From the IMG/VR virus record IMGVR_UViG_3300027741_000070, positions 1 to 59,327 of that record: a stretch of DNA of 59,327 nucleotides; one strand, given 5' to 3'. The notes beneath the pieces were generated by a model. That model was given only the letters and a program-made list of their open reading frames with translations. It made no database searches and had not been told where the DNA came from. Both the position numbers and the translations under genes were made by a program. The stretch's first letter is position 1, and each line of letters starts with the position of its first letter. Shown in pieces: positions 9,466-18,009 of this stretch. This stretch comes from a virus.

Positions 9466-12400
9466 TTAGCCGTTTGTTGGGATTATATTCCATACCTGCG
9501 TCTGTGACGAGTCTGTGTTGTTCCAACTAAACGGCGTTGCCGCACCCAAAACTCCAGACCCAGCAAATGAATCTTCCGAAAAAGCAAACCCTGCAAAAGC
9601 TGCAACGTTTGTGTAAACAATATTTGATGTATTAATTGTTGCCCATGTTGAAGATTGGCTATCGTTGATAATTTGCCAAGCCGAGTTTTGAGCATCAACA
9701 ATTGTTGTCCAAGTGACTGATTGGGAATCATTGATAATTTCCCAAAGAAATCTGCCAATAATTGAGTCTAATGCAGCAATAGCTTCAACAACAGATACAT
9801 TGAAAACTGTAGATGTTGATGGAATTGCAGAACCTTGAGCCTGTTCACTAACAAGCGCGTTTAAAACTCCAGTGTTGCTGAGTGTATCAATAGCTTCAGC
9901 ATTTTCAAATATAACGCCAGATTGATTTAGTTTTGCAGAAATACTATCTATTGAACTTGAATTTTCAAACACAGCCCCAGAAATAAAAACAACAGAACTT
10001 GTTGAATCTACTGCGCTTGCCGTTTCTTGAGTGGTGCTAAAAAACACAACCCCAACAGATGTTGAATCAACACCGGAAGAGTTTTCTGCAATATTAACTA
10101 CATAAATTGCTTGGGTTAAAGTTTCATCAATTCCCGATACAAATTCATTGATTAAAGAACCAAAAGAAACTTTGCTATTAATTGAATCAACTATAGATGC
10201 AGCTTCATAGGCGTCAACATTAATTCCAACAAGTGAGCTTGCACTATCCAAACCAGATGCAGTTTCACTAGCAGTCGAATTAAGTATTGCTAAAGCTGAT
10301 ACAAAATCTATACCACTGCTATCTTCAGAAACAAAACACGCATAGATTGTTAAAGCAGAAACAGAATCAACTGCACTGCCATACTCTTGAATATTTACGG
10401 CAAAATTGGCAGCAGCAGACACTAAATCTGCAATAGAAGAATTTTCTTCAACGCTTACCGGCAAAACAAGTAATACTGAAATTAAATCAACACCACTTGC
10501 CGTTTCAGCAATTGAAGAATTAATAGATACGATTGATGATGTGGCATCTAGCGCCGCCGCTGTTTCCGCCGTTAGGGAGTTAAGAACTGCAAGCGACGAT
10601 GCCGCGTCAACTGCTGAGGCGGTTTCAGAAGTTAAAGAAACAAACACTACGCTTGCCGATTGTTCATCAAGCGCACTACCACCTTCTTGAATGTTTGCTG
10701 CAAAGTTGACTGCCGCAGATATTAAATCTTCAATAGATGCTGCTTCTTCAATAGAAGAGTTCACAACAAATACAGAAGAAATTATGTCAGCGCCGCTGGC
10801 TAATTCACTTATAGAAGATACAAGGTATGCAAGTGAAGATACGGAATCAATTGCTGATGAATTTTCATAAACATTTCCAACAAACACAACATTAGAAAAT
10901 GTTGAATCTTCACCAATAGCATATTCATTAACTAAAGAATTAAACACCACACTCGCTGACTGCTCGTCTAGCGCACTACCATTTTCTTGAACACTTGCCG
11001 AAAAATTTACTGCCGCAGATACTAAATCTTCAATAGATGTTGTTTCTTCAATTGATGAATTAATAACAAATACAGAAGCAGTGGTATCAATACCAACTAC
11101 ATTTTCGCTTATAGAAGAAACAAAGTTTGCAAGTGCAGATGTTAAATCTAGCCCAGATGCAAACTCTTCAATACTTGCAACAAATACAACAACAGAAGAT
11201 GTTGAATCAACAACGCTAGTGTCTTCAATAACAGAAGAATTAAACGTTACGCTTGCTGATTGAGCATCATTACCGCTTGCAGTTTCTTCAACTGCTGCTA
11301 GAAAATTGCCCGAAGCGGATGTTGAATCTTCAATAGATGTCGTCTCTTCAACAGAAGATTTCACATCAAACGCGGAAGAAGTGAAATCAATGCCATCGGT
11401 TGTTTCACTAATAGAGGAAACAAAGTCAGCAAACGTGGATATTAAATCTACGCCAGATGCAACTTCTTCAATACTTCCAATAAATACAACAACAGAAGAT
11501 GTTGAATCATTTCCACTGCTTGTTTCTTGAACTGAAGAATTGGCAATAAATATTGAAGATAAAGAATCAACCGCACTGGCAACTTCTGATACCTCTGAAT
11601 TAACATCAAACACAGAAGCAGTTAAATCGGCGCAACTTACATCTTCATTTACATAAGAAATAAAACCAGCAAGCGCAAATATTGAATCTAAAGCACCTGA
11701 GGCTTCTATAATGTTTCCAACAAACACAACAATAGAAGATGTTGAATCAACACCGCTAGTGTTTTCATTAACTGAAGAATTAAACGTTATGTTTGTTGAT
11801 TGAGCATCATTACCGCTTGCTGCTTCTGGTACTGTTATGGAATACTGTATGCCGCCAAGTTGTGAATCAACCCCATTCGCCGTTTCCGCTATTACTGAAC
11901 TAATATCAGCTACGGAAGAAACAGAATCAATACCGTTAACTGTTTCACTAATAGAAGAAGCAAAGTCTATAGCAGCAGAAATTAAATCTACGCCAGATGT
12001 TAACTCTACAATACTCCCAACAAACACAACCACAGATGATGCTGAGTCAACGCCGCTCGCTGTTTCAGAGGCTGTTAAATTTACTACAAACAAAGAAGAC
12101 ACAGAATCAACTGCACTGGCCGTTTCTGAAGCTGTTGAATTAATACTAAGCGAAGAAGAAATTGAATCTAAGGCGGATGCTGCTTCTTCAATAGATGATA
12201 CAAGTACAGCAGCGGCAGAAATTAAATCTATGCCGGAGGCCGCTTCTGCAATGCTTCCAACAAATACAACAACAGAAGATATTGAGTCAGACCCACTGCT
12301 TGTTTCTTGAATTGATGAGTTAATTGAAAACGATGCAGAAACAGAATCAACTGCACTTGCAGTTTCTGATATTGACGAAACAATAACAATTGAAGAAGAA

Positions 12401-12681
12401 ATTGAATCTAAAGAAGATGCCGCCTCTAATATAGAAGAAACAAAAGATGCGGCCGCTGAAATAGAGTCAACGCTTGATGCTGTTTCTGCAATGCTTCCAA
12501 CAAATACTACGGTGGTAGATATTGAATCAACACCACTTGCAGTTTCTGTAATTGAGGCCGGGAAAACAACTACTGAAGATGTTTGGTCTATACCAGAAGC
12601 GTTTTCTAATACAGAAACAAAATAAATCGCGCCACTCAGTGATGAGAATGGCGCGGATGAAAATGGAAAGCCGCTAAACAT
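9466..12681 (-). CDS. Giant tandem-repeat virion protein, 1071 aa with about 48 twenty-residue repeats
   Basis: Residues 26 to about 985 form roughly 48 repeats in an exact 20-residue register with no insertion or deletion that I could find. The pattern is E(T/A)(A/S)S(G/A)(V/I)D S.S followed by ten beta-prone residues. Glu at position 1 and Asp at position 7 are nearly invariant. This predicts a long beta-solenoid with about one turn per repeat. The C-terminus has Trp-spaced repeats (INDSQS.TW) and ends VWNIIPTNG. It lies among fibre genes, so a fibre or fibre shaft is the natural guess, but no family was recognised. Confidence 0.9.
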   Translation of the reverse strand: MFSGFPFSSAPFSSLSGAIYFVSVLENASGIDQTSSVVVFPASITETASGVDSISTTVVFVGSIAETASSVDSISAAASFVSSILEAASSLDSISSSIVIVSSISETASAVDSVSASFSINSSIQETSSGSDSISSVVVFVGSIAEAASGIDLISAAAVLVSSIEEAASALDSISSSLSINSTASETASAVDSVSSLFVVNLTASETASGVDSASSVVVFVGSIVELTSGVDLISAAIDFASSISETVNGIDSVSSVADISSVIAETANGVDSQLGGIQYSITVPEAASGNDAQSTNITFNSSVNENTSGVDSTSSIVVFVGNIIEASGALDSIFALAGFISYVNEDVSCADLTASVFDVNSEVSEVASAVDSLSSIFIANSSVQETSSGNDSTSSVVVFIGSIEEVASGVDLISTFADFVSSISETTDGIDFTSSAFDVKSSVEETTSIEDSTSASGNFLAAVEETASGNDAQSASVTFNSSVIEDTSVVDSTSSVVVFVASIEEFASGLDLTSALANFVSSISENVVGIDTTASVFVINSSIEETTSIEDLVSAAVNFSASVQENGSALDEQSASVVFNSLVNEYAIGEDSTFSNVVFVGNVYENSSAIDSVSSLAYLVSSISELASGADIISSVFVVNSSIEEAASIEDLISAAVNFAANIQEGGSALDEQSASVVFVSLTSETASAVDAASSLAVLNSLTAETAAALDATSSIVSINSSIAETASGVDLISVLLVLPVSVEENSSIADLVSAAANFAVNIQEYGSAVDSVSALTIYACFVSEDSSGIDFVSALAILNSTASETASGLDSASSLVGINVDAYEAASIVDSINSKVSFGSLINEFVSGIDETLTQAIYVVNIAENSSGVDSTSVGVVFFSTTQETASAVDSTSSVVFISGAVFENSSSIDSISAKLNQSGVIFENAEAIDTLSNTGVLNALVSEQAQGSAIPSTSTVFNVSVVEAIAALDSIIGRFLWEIINDSQSVTWTTIVDAQNSAWQIINDSQSSTWATINTSNIVYTNVAAFAGFAFSEDSFAGSGVLGAATPFSWNNTDSSQTQVWNIIPTNG
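9726..12606 (-). repeat. 60-bp tandem coding repeats, about 48 copies
   Basis: The DNA under the solenoid protein has a 60-bp period. Copies are diverged at the nucleotide level (GATGTTGAATCA-type blocks recur on the complementary strand), but the reading-frame register is strictly kept. This argues for old amplification under selection on the protein. Confidence 0.85.
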
Positions 12682-12700
12682 TTAACGACTCTCCTACTTT

Positions 12701-12880
12701 TTATTCAACAGTCAGTTGGTCTTCCGAAAACCAGCGAGTTTGTTCTTCACCTTCAATGTCAGTCCAAGTGATTTGGTAGAAGAAGTTACCATCTTCATCC
12801 ATACGCAAGGCTTCAACCGGGCCGCTAGGAACAACGGCCTTGGCAGTAACAACATCGCCCTTCTTAAATTTAGTAGCCAT
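12701..12880 (-). CDS. Small protein resembling the DUF2158/YodC family, 59 aa
   Basis: Reads MATKFKKGDVVTAKAVVPSG and ends FSEDQLTVE. A KF..GD(V)V start, a GP....(M/L) segment, a central aromatic strand (FYQITWTD) and a final W(F)..(E/D)L match the layout of small DUF2158-type SH3-like beta proteins. A clear AAGGAG lies 7 bases before the ATG. It sits between the repeat protein and a 193-residue structural protein. No function is known. Confidence 0.75.
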   Translation of the reverse strand: MATKFKKGDVVTAKAVVPSGPVEALRMDEDGNFFYQITWTDIEGEEQTRWFSEDQLTVE

Positions 12881-12890
12881 TTGTCGCTCC

Positions 12891-13472
12891 TTAGGTAGCG
12901 GTTAAGCTGAACTGATAGGTGACGTTCAACGTGTCACCACTAACCACCGAGCGGTCGCCCGGCGATTGGAAGTCAGAGGCCGAGAACAGCGTACCTGTTG
13001 TACCACTCTTGGTGCTGTTGCTGGTCAAGAATGCGCCACCAACAGTAGTTGTACCGTTGATGTTAAACACGGCCACAGAAGCACTGTTGCTAATCACTGA
13101 CGGGTTTGCAGTGGTGGCAGTGCCAAACACCGCTTGGGGACGAGTGGCATTGCTATAGGTGGTGTTCTCAGTCCAACCGGCGTGGGACGACATCGTGTCG
13201 CCAGCAGCAGGGTTATTAGATGCAGCAGCACCGTACAAACCAATATACCAAGCAGCGGTGTACGCAGAGCCGCTGAAATACTTGGTGTTCATATCTTGAA
13301 GACCAACGTTAACAACGAGGTTTTCATTGTCTTCGCGCCACTTCAGATTGCCGTCCTTGTCAAAACACTCAACAATAAAACGACCCTTTGCCGACATATT
13401 TTCACCGGCAATTTTGTTTGTTTCAACACCAGCGTTAACTAGGTCCACGCTGGCAGCATTTTCATTTTGCAT
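12891..13472 (-). CDS. Structural (tail/fibre-base) protein, 193 aa
   Basis: N-terminal motif G.F.VECFDKDGNLKW.E, then N.VVN.GLQD.N.KYF and WYIGLYGA, a pattern I recall from many phage minor tail proteins. The C-terminal beta strands end DTLNVTYQFSLTAT. It is preceded by TAAGGAGC, the late-gene ribosome site. It is probably a virion component near the fibre attachment point. Confidence 0.75.
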   Translation of the reverse strand: MQNENAASVDLVNAGVETNKIAGENMSAKGRFIVECFDKDGNLKWREDNENLVVNVGLQDMNTKYFSGSAYTAAWYIGLYGAAASNNPAAGDTMSSHAGWTENTTYSNATRPQAVFGTATTANPSVISNSASVAVFNINGTTTVGGAFLTSNSTKSGTTGTLFSASDFQSPGDRSVVSGDTLNVTYQFSLTAT

Positions 13473-13481
13473 GACTGCTCC

Positions 13482-13901
13482 TTAAGAAATTCGGACTAAC
13501 GCCGATGTGTTTGTTGCTACGGGGAATTGCACTTGAAACTGAGTAGTAGACGTTTTATCCGACCCAAAATCAAGAACAAACAGTGCGGTGTTGTCATCGG
13601 ATTTGTAAATTAATGCGCCACGAGCAGTAATAACACCAGCCCAAGCAGCATCGGAAAAATCCAAGTATGAAACACCATCTAAAAATCCCACAGATGGAGT
13701 AATGGCCATTCCACCTGCGGTGTATCCTGATGCCACAACTTCATTGTCAGTTGTGTATGCGGCAGTTTGTGCGTTTAAAGTAGCGTATGAATCATACAGA
13801 GCAATCTTGAAAGTCTGAGTGGTAGGTGCAGCAAAATCAAAAGTACCAGCCAGTAGACCTACTTTAAACGTGTCGCAAGTGTAGTTGCCGGTAAAAGCCA
13901 T
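13482..13901 (-). CDS. Structural protein, 139 aa
   Basis: MAFTGNYTCDTFKVGLLAG, then FKIALYDS.ATLN and YTT..EV.ASGYTAGG, a conserved arrangement in phage tail/fibre regions. The start is the ATG that overlaps the upstream stop (TGATG). An in-frame TTG just before it is less likely. The gene belongs to the neck/tail block after the SU10-type adaptor. Confidence 0.75.
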   Translation of the reverse strand: MAFTGNYTCDTFKVGLLAGTFDFAAPTTQTFKIALYDSYATLNAQTAAYTTDNEVVASGYTAGGMAITPSVGFLDGVSYLDFSDAAWAGVITARGALIYKSDDNTALFVLDFGSDKTSTTQFQVQFPVATNTSALVRIS

Positions 13902-14569
13902 CAAATCACCTTCTGCTTGTATTGACCATCACGGTAAGCATCACCACGCTCAAGGCCATCACCCAGACGTTTAGCCATAGCAAGGGCTTCGTCATACCGT
14001 TTCTGATATGCAGTATAAACATCCGCCTCACCTTTCATGTAGGTGTACGCTTCCAGCAAAGAGCCATAAAAGAGAACGGAATCAAAGTTATCGCCCAACC
14101 AAGATGTGCCAGCGGTGACAATTGATTCTGGGTAGTAGTAGTAGTGAAGCTCAATAACATATGCGGCATCAGGTGTAGGGCCAAGAATAAAAGACAATTC
14201 TGTTGTAATAACAGGTGTCGCCGCATTGGTAGTGGTAGGACCAAACAAGGCGTAATATTCTGGCAACCCAGTATCGTTGGGATTAGGAAAAGCTGCTCTA
14301 ATGAAGTTTACGTCTTTGTTTAATAAATATTGGTAATTATTATTACCATCCACAGCAGCCATTGAAAATACAGACAAAAAATCCAAAGGCGCGGAAAGAT
14401 ATTTATTATTTCCGTATGTTGTACCGGTAACATTTTTACGCAACGACGGGAACTGAATCGTATTGTAAACACGTTGTTCAGCTTGTTTAATGAACGTGTT
14501 TATATCATCAGTTGCAAACTGATTCTCAGTATAGCTTTGAATCTCAGCAACTAATTGTGTGTAGTTCAT
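13901..14569 (-). CDS. SU10-type head-tail adaptor protein, 222 aa
   Basis: N-terminus MNYTQLVAEIQSYTENQFAT...INTFIKQAEQRVYNTI(Q/L)FP.LRK matches the SU10 adaptor family, which forms the ring between portal and nozzle in short-tailed phages. A Tyr-rich strand (IELHYYYYPESI) and a C-terminal helix region (AYQKRYDEALAMAKRL) follow, as usual. The length is normal. This is one of the stronger reasons to call the virion podovirus-like. Confidence 0.85.
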   Translation of the reverse strand: MNYTQLVAEIQSYTENQFATDDINTFIKQAEQRVYNTIQFPSLRKNVTGTTYGNNKYLSAPLDFLSVFSMAAVDGNNNYQYLLNKDVNFIRAAFPNPNDTGLPEYYALFGPTTTNAATPVITTELSFILGPTPDAAYVIELHYYYYPESIVTAGTSWLGDNFDSVLFYGSLLEAYTYMKGEADVYTAYQKRYDEALAMAKRLGDGLERGDAYRDGQYKQKVI

Positions 14570-14571
14570 GA

Positions 14572-14838
14572 TTAAGCCATCGGGCCGCGAGCCTTAGTAC
14601 CCTTGGTAGCAGCGCCGCAACCACGGATTTCAATGCCATCAGTCTTAGCCGGGGCGTAGTCGTTTCGGGCAATGTTGCCAACAGACATATTTACGTCGTT
14701 AGCCTTCATGCGGTTGCCGCCCTCATAGCCGCTATTCTTGATGTCAACACCGGCCTTGCCGTCCATAGTGTGCGGTTCAGCATAGACTTCGGCAGAGCCG
14801 ACTTCCTTGCCACCTTTCTTCATACTGAAATTAGCCAT
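14572..14838 (-). CDS. Small basic GG-motif protein, 88 aa
   Basis: Reads MANFSMKKGGKEVGSAEVYA and ends ATKGTKARGPMA. It carries the FxxKGG motif seen in at least eight other late proteins of this genome, and a Gly/Lys-rich tail (GIEIRGCGAATKG) like that of the 131-residue protein at 17614. Unknown function, probably virion-associated. The start and the next gene's stop overlap by one base (TAATG). Confidence 0.7.
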   Translation of the reverse strand: MANFSMKKGGKEVGSAEVYAEPHTMDGKAGVDIKNSGYEGGNRMKANDVNMSVGNIARNDYAPAKTDGIEIRGCGAATKGTKARGPMA

Positions 14839-15008
14839 TATCGACCCCGCGACGAAGTGCGTTGATTGATAACCTTAGCCATGCCGCGACCATACTTCTT
14901 CATATCAAGATTGGTCTTGCCGCCTTTGGCGAAACCCTTGCCGTGCATACGCTTTTCGTGCGACTTAACTTCTTCGTCGGCAATCTTCTTAACTTCTTTC
15001 TTGTCCAT
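14838..15008 (-). CDS. Small basic GG-motif protein, 56 aa
   Basis: MDKKEVKKIADEEVKSHEKR, then HGKGFAKGGKTNLDMKKYGR, ending SSRGR. An N-terminal amphipathic helix with alternating charges is followed by the FAKGG motif and a basic tail. Small proteins of this layout (KKYGRNMAK-like) are common in phage structural operons. It is preceded by TTAAGGAACAATC. Confidence 0.75.
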   Translation of the reverse strand: MDKKEVKKIADEEVKSHEKRMHGKGFAKGGKTNLDMKKYGRGMAKVINQRTSSRGR

Positions 15009-15017
15009 GATTGTTCC

Positions 15018-15392
15018 TTAAGTTGTTACTACAGTTACTGTCCCAAGTGTAATTTGCAGCGCCAGATTGTTTGGCGTTAGGTAATCATCATTTGCCCTTG
15101 AGCCACCAACCGGATTCCAACCCCATTGTATAATTCTACTACCTCCGCCATCATTTCCAGAAACATAATAACTTGTATCTGGTCTTGGTTGACGAACGGC
15201 TTGCGGGTCATTAACTGGATACATACCAAGTTGCAACTGCGGTTGGTCCGGTTCCCAGCATTGCGGACAAACACGAATATTTGTCAGCTTTGTTTTAATC
15301 GTCAAATACTTTAAATGCAGCAGCTTATAGCGGAACCCGCATCGGTCACATTCCGCGATTGAATGCTTACCAGATGAAAACTGATTGGGCAT
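15018..15392 (-). CDS. Zinc-ribbon structural protein, 124 aa
   Basis: Two Cys pairs (AECDRCGF at residues 14-19 and RVCPQCWEP at 41-48) form an apparent zinc ribbon. A Pro/Gln-rich linker (DQPQLQLG...RQPRPD) and a beta-strand C-terminus follow. It lies between the two neck/adaptor genes, and I recall similar proteins in that position in other short-tailed phages. Probably a minor head-tail component. Confidence 0.7.
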   Translation of the reverse strand: MPNQFSSGKHSIAECDRCGFRYKLLHLKYLTIKTKLTNIRVCPQCWEPDQPQLQLGMYPVNDPQAVRQPRPDTSYYVSGNDGGGSRIIQWGWNPVGGSRANDDYLTPNNLALQITLGTVTVVTT

Positions 15393-15396
15393 TTAA

Positions 15397-16146
15397 TCAC
15401 CTATAGAACAAACTGCGCGGAACAAATCGAACCGGAGCCTTTTCCCGGTCTTCGTCAGCGGCAAGCTGGAATTGTTGTTCGTAGTCAGCCTTCAGTTCCA
15501 TACGACGTTGCGGGTCGATGTTGGGTAGCTTCATTGCAAGGTAATAGGCCAAGCCAGCAACCATGCAGGGAATGAACCGGAACGGGATGTCTTGAGTCTT
15601 AGTGCCACCATCTCCGGCGTCTTGAATGCGGCGCATACGCCAGTAAACAAACGTGTATGTTTGTGAACTGTCCGGAGTAGGCCAAACAACAACTTGAGGC
15701 GGGTCAATGCCAGTTGAAGGATTTGTTCCGGCGGGCCGGCCACCAGCAGGATAGGTAGCGCCAGACTGACGATTAATCCACACTTGAATTGGACGGCCAG
15801 TGGCATTCTTGTTGGGAATCACCGCATAGGTAGTCACACTGATGCGGTTGATGTTGATGTCTGTTTGGTTAGAGCCTGTTCCGGTGCGGATAACATGGTC
15901 AACTAGGTCAATCGTATCTATCGGTAGTACATATGTCGCAGTACCCGGCGTAAGAACAAATGAACCCTGTTCAATTGTCCACAGATTGATGCCGCGATTG
16001 GCCCACTCAATAGTTAGTAAGTTTAAACTTCTACGGGCCGTGCGAAGGTCATAACCAGTACGCAGCTCAGAACCGCAACGCTCAAATGCTTCTTCCACCA
16101 GATTGTTTAAATCTAGGTTAAATGCACTGGTTCCAGAAGTTGTCAT
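15397..16146 (-). CDS. Putative head-tail connector/tail accessory protein, 249 aa
   Basis: N-terminal helices (LVEEAFERCG...YDLRTARRSLNLLTIEWANRGINLWTI) precede a beta core (YVLP...IDLVDHVIRTG) and a C-terminal helix with IPCMVAGLAYYLAMKLP. The layout fits P22 gp4/T7 gp11-type connector proteins. It is distinct from the SU10-type adaptor two genes downstream, so the phage seems to have two connector layers. Family assignment is by pattern only. Confidence 0.7.
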   Translation of the reverse strand: MTTSGTSAFNLDLNNLVEEAFERCGSELRTGYDLRTARRSLNLLTIEWANRGINLWTIEQGSFVLTPGTATYVLPIDTIDLVDHVIRTGTGSNQTDININRISVTTYAVIPNKNATGRPIQVWINRQSGATYPAGGRPAGTNPSTGIDPPQVVVWPTPDSSQTYTFVYWRMRRIQDAGDGGTKTQDIPFRFIPCMVAGLAYYLAMKLPNIDPQRRMELKADYEQQFQLAADEDREKAPVRFVPRSLFYR

Positions 16147-16397
16147 TTGGTTTTCCTATACGGAGCTACTTTTTTAGCTATGCCCTTGGGCTGTGCTACG
16201 AATTGCTTTCCTGACTTCTTTCCCGCTCTTTTTGCTCTAGTCGTAGCAGCATATTCTGACGGAGATAACGACTTAATCGCTGCCTCCGGTAAGTATCGTT
16301 CGCCTGTGGCTTTTGAGCCTTGCGTTGACGGTTTGCCACTTTTAGTTCTCCACTTCTGGTCAGTCCACGCCTTTAATGAACGCTGAGGCGCTTTCAA
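16143..16397 (-). CDS. Small basic DUF5872-like protein, 84 aa
   Basis: The core SLKAWTDQKWRTKSGKPS, GERYLPE and EYAATTRAKRAG matches a small family seen in phages and giant viruses (DUF5872, from memory). The start chosen is the TTG at 16397 overlapping the upstream TGA (TTGA). The open frame extends 22 codons further, but those residues overlap the preceding gene and lack the family pattern. The product is strongly basic and may bind nucleic acid or the capsid interior. Confidence 0.7.
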   Translation of the reverse strand: MKAPQRSLKAWTDQKWRTKSGKPSTQGSKATGERYLPEAAIKSLSPSEYAATTRAKRAGKKSGKQFVAQPKGIAKKVAPYRKTK

Positions 16398-16660
16398 TCT
16401 TTGTAACCCCCGCCCTTTTGCTTGTATTGCATAGCAAGCATCTGAGCTTTCCTTGCAGACCATTGACCGGGTGCGCCGCCTTTGCCACCGCCCTTAATGC
16501 GGTTAAACAATGACTTACGCATACCCGGCTTGGTGTAATTACCAGCCTCGTTTACACGGCTTTCGCCGCCCTTGGAATAGAGTGCAACCGGCTCTTCACG
16601 CTTTCTGATGCGCTTCAGCTTGGCCGGGTTTACTGCACCCATTCCACGGCAAGGTCTCAT
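16394..16660 (-). CDS. Small basic GG-motif protein, 88 aa
   Basis: MRPCRGMGAVNPAKLKRIRK, then VALYSKGGESRVNEAGNYTKPGMRK.LF..IK, ending QYKQKGGGYKD. It resembles short phage proteins that carry KPG.RK.LF...K......GKWSARKAQ.LAK.YK. Basic, probably virion-associated. It has the aromatic-x-K-GG motif shared with its neighbours, and its start overlaps the upstream gene by four bases. Confidence 0.7.
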   Translation of the reverse strand: MRPCRGMGAVNPAKLKRIRKREEPVALYSKGGESRVNEAGNYTKPGMRKSLFNRIKGGGKGGAPGQWSARKAQMLAMQYKQKGGGYKD

Positions 16661-17328
16661 ACCATCCGACCTTTGGTCTTACCGCGCTGGCAGCAACCAT
16701 CGCCGCGCTTTGAAGCCGACGACACCGAACCACCAGATGCCTTCTTAGCAGTCTTCTTCTTGACCTGACCGCCCTTCTTAAAGCGACCGAAAAAACTTGC
16801 ATCTTTGTTGCGCTGGGTCATGGCGTCATAGTCTTCTTGACTAATGTCTTCGCCAAACAAACCCTTACGCATTGGGGCGCTCGGCGGATTGAAGGTTTCA
16901 ACCGGAAACTCGGTTTCATAGTTTTGAGTGGTGCCTTGCGAGGTTACGTTGCCACGCTCTACGGCAGCGCCGCCGGGGGTTCCGGGCAAGCCCTGAATGC
17001 CAGCAGTTTGTGCAGATTCTGGACTGGATGGTGCAATATATTCGCTGGAAGTTTTGTTGGGATTTTGAGATTTATTAGTCCTTGGATTAAATTTGGTTGA
17101 CTTGGGAACGGTAGTTCCGCGACCAACCATAACGGACGGGTAATTTAAAATATCTCTCTGACCCCTGTCTTTCATGTTGGGGGCAACATTTTCCCTAACA
17201 ACTGTTTTTTTTGCAGTTTGTTCTTCTGCCTGCTTGTTTGCGGCACTAGAATGGGCTTTTCTGTACCGAGCTTTTTGTTCTTCGGTACTACCTAGGGTCC
17301 ACCAAGGTAAATCATCATCTTTTGCCAT
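16657..17328 (-). CDS. Structural-region protein with basic DGC-QRGKTKG tail, 223 aa
   Basis: Start taken at MAKDDDLPWWTLGS because AAGGTGG lies a few bases upstream and the previous gene ends 2 bases before. The middle is low-complexity (Pro/Ser/Gly/Asn). The C-terminus has FGRFKKGGQVKKKTAKK followed by ASKRGDGCCQRGKTKGRMV, nearly identical to the tail of the next gene upstream (17331-17603). A disordered virion or scaffold-like role is possible. No family recognised. Confidence 0.7.
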   Translation of the reverse strand: MAKDDDLPWWTLGSTEEQKARYRKAHSSAANKQAEEQTAKKTVVRENVAPNMKDRGQRDILNYPSVMVGRGTTVPKSTKFNPRTNKSQNPNKTSSEYIAPSSPESAQTAGIQGLPGTPGGAAVERGNVTSQGTTQNYETEFPVETFNPPSAPMRKGLFGEDISQEDYDAMTQRNKDASFFGRFKKGGQVKKKTAKKASGGSVSSASKRGDGCCQRGKTKGRMV

Positions 17329-17330
17329 GA

Positions 17331-17603
17331 TTACACCACCTTGCCTTTGGTCTTGCCGCGTTGAGCGCAACCATCAGCACGGCTAGAAGCAGTGCCACCC
17401 ATTGCCATCTTTACGCAACCACCCTTCTTAAAACGGGTTGCTTCATCGTGAGCCTTCATGTAAGGGTCTTCCTGCTTTTCTTTAGCCTTCTTGGCGGCAG
17501 CATCTTTCGCATCCTTCTTGGCTTGCGAAATGGGGTCAAGCATACCCGGAACAGGCTCCGTTACATCTTTAGATTCAGGAATGTCTTTTTTAGTAGTTGC
17601 CAT
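17331..17603 (-). CDS. Small protein with basic DGC-QRGKTKG tail, 90 aa
   Basis: The Lys/Asp/Ala-rich helical N-terminal half (AKKDAKDAAAKKAKEKQED) is followed by RFKKGGCVKMAMGGTASSRA and a DGCAQRGKTKGKVV end. The ending is a near copy of the one on the 223-residue protein, so the two share a C-terminal module. TAAGGAG precedes the ATG. Function unknown. Confidence 0.7.
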   Translation of the reverse strand: MATTKKDIPESKDVTEPVPGMLDPISQAKKDAKDAAAKKAKEKQEDPYMKAHDEATRFKKGGCVKMAMGGTASSRADGCAQRGKTKGKVV

Positions 17604-17613
17604 TTTTATCTCC

Positions 17614-18009
17614 TTAGCACTTGCCGCCGCGCTTCATGCCCTTAGCGCCGCTTTGAATGCCAACGTTCGGACCAGAATCACCAAGGTTACGACCCTTGGT
17701 CTTGCCCTTAATTTCAACGCCACCGCCGCGAACCATCTTCTTGCAGGCTCCGCCCTTCTTCATACCGGCTTCGGCCATCTCATGCTTAACCATCGACTTC
17801 GGTGCGCCCTTGGCCTTCATAAAGGACACTTCTTTCTTAACCATCTTCTTCGATTCAGCCATTTCACCACCTCGTTTAAATTGTTTGCCTTTATCGGCTT
17901 TTGCAAATTCTTCCCCAACACTTTTGGGAACACCGACCTTTTTGGCAAATTTAGGATTATTTGCCACCGCTTCCATAAAGTTATGTTGCTTTTTACTTAC
18001 GCTTGGCAT
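17614..18009 (-). CDS. DUF3008-like small basic protein, 131 aa
   Basis: Start at MPSVSKKQHNFMEAVANNP, which matches the (M)P..SKKQ..FM.AVA start of a small phage protein family (DUF3008-like). The upstream codons overlap the holin-like gene and lack this pattern. Three GG motifs follow (QFKRGGEM, GMKKGGACKKMVRGGG, GMKRGGKC). Very basic. It overlaps the holin candidate by 17 bases. Confidence 0.75.
   Translation of the reverse strand: MPSVSKKQHNFMEAVANNPKFAKKVGVPKSVGEEFAKADKGKQFKRGGEMAESKKMVKKEVSFMKAKGAPKSMVKHEMAEAGMKKGGACKKMVRGGGVEIKGKTKGRNLGDSGPNVGIQSGAKGMKRGGKC

Noticed and set aside
9726-12606. CRISPR-like array suggested by regular 60-bp repeats
   Set aside because: Repeats are coding, diverged and contiguous with no spacers. 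They fit a solenoid protein.
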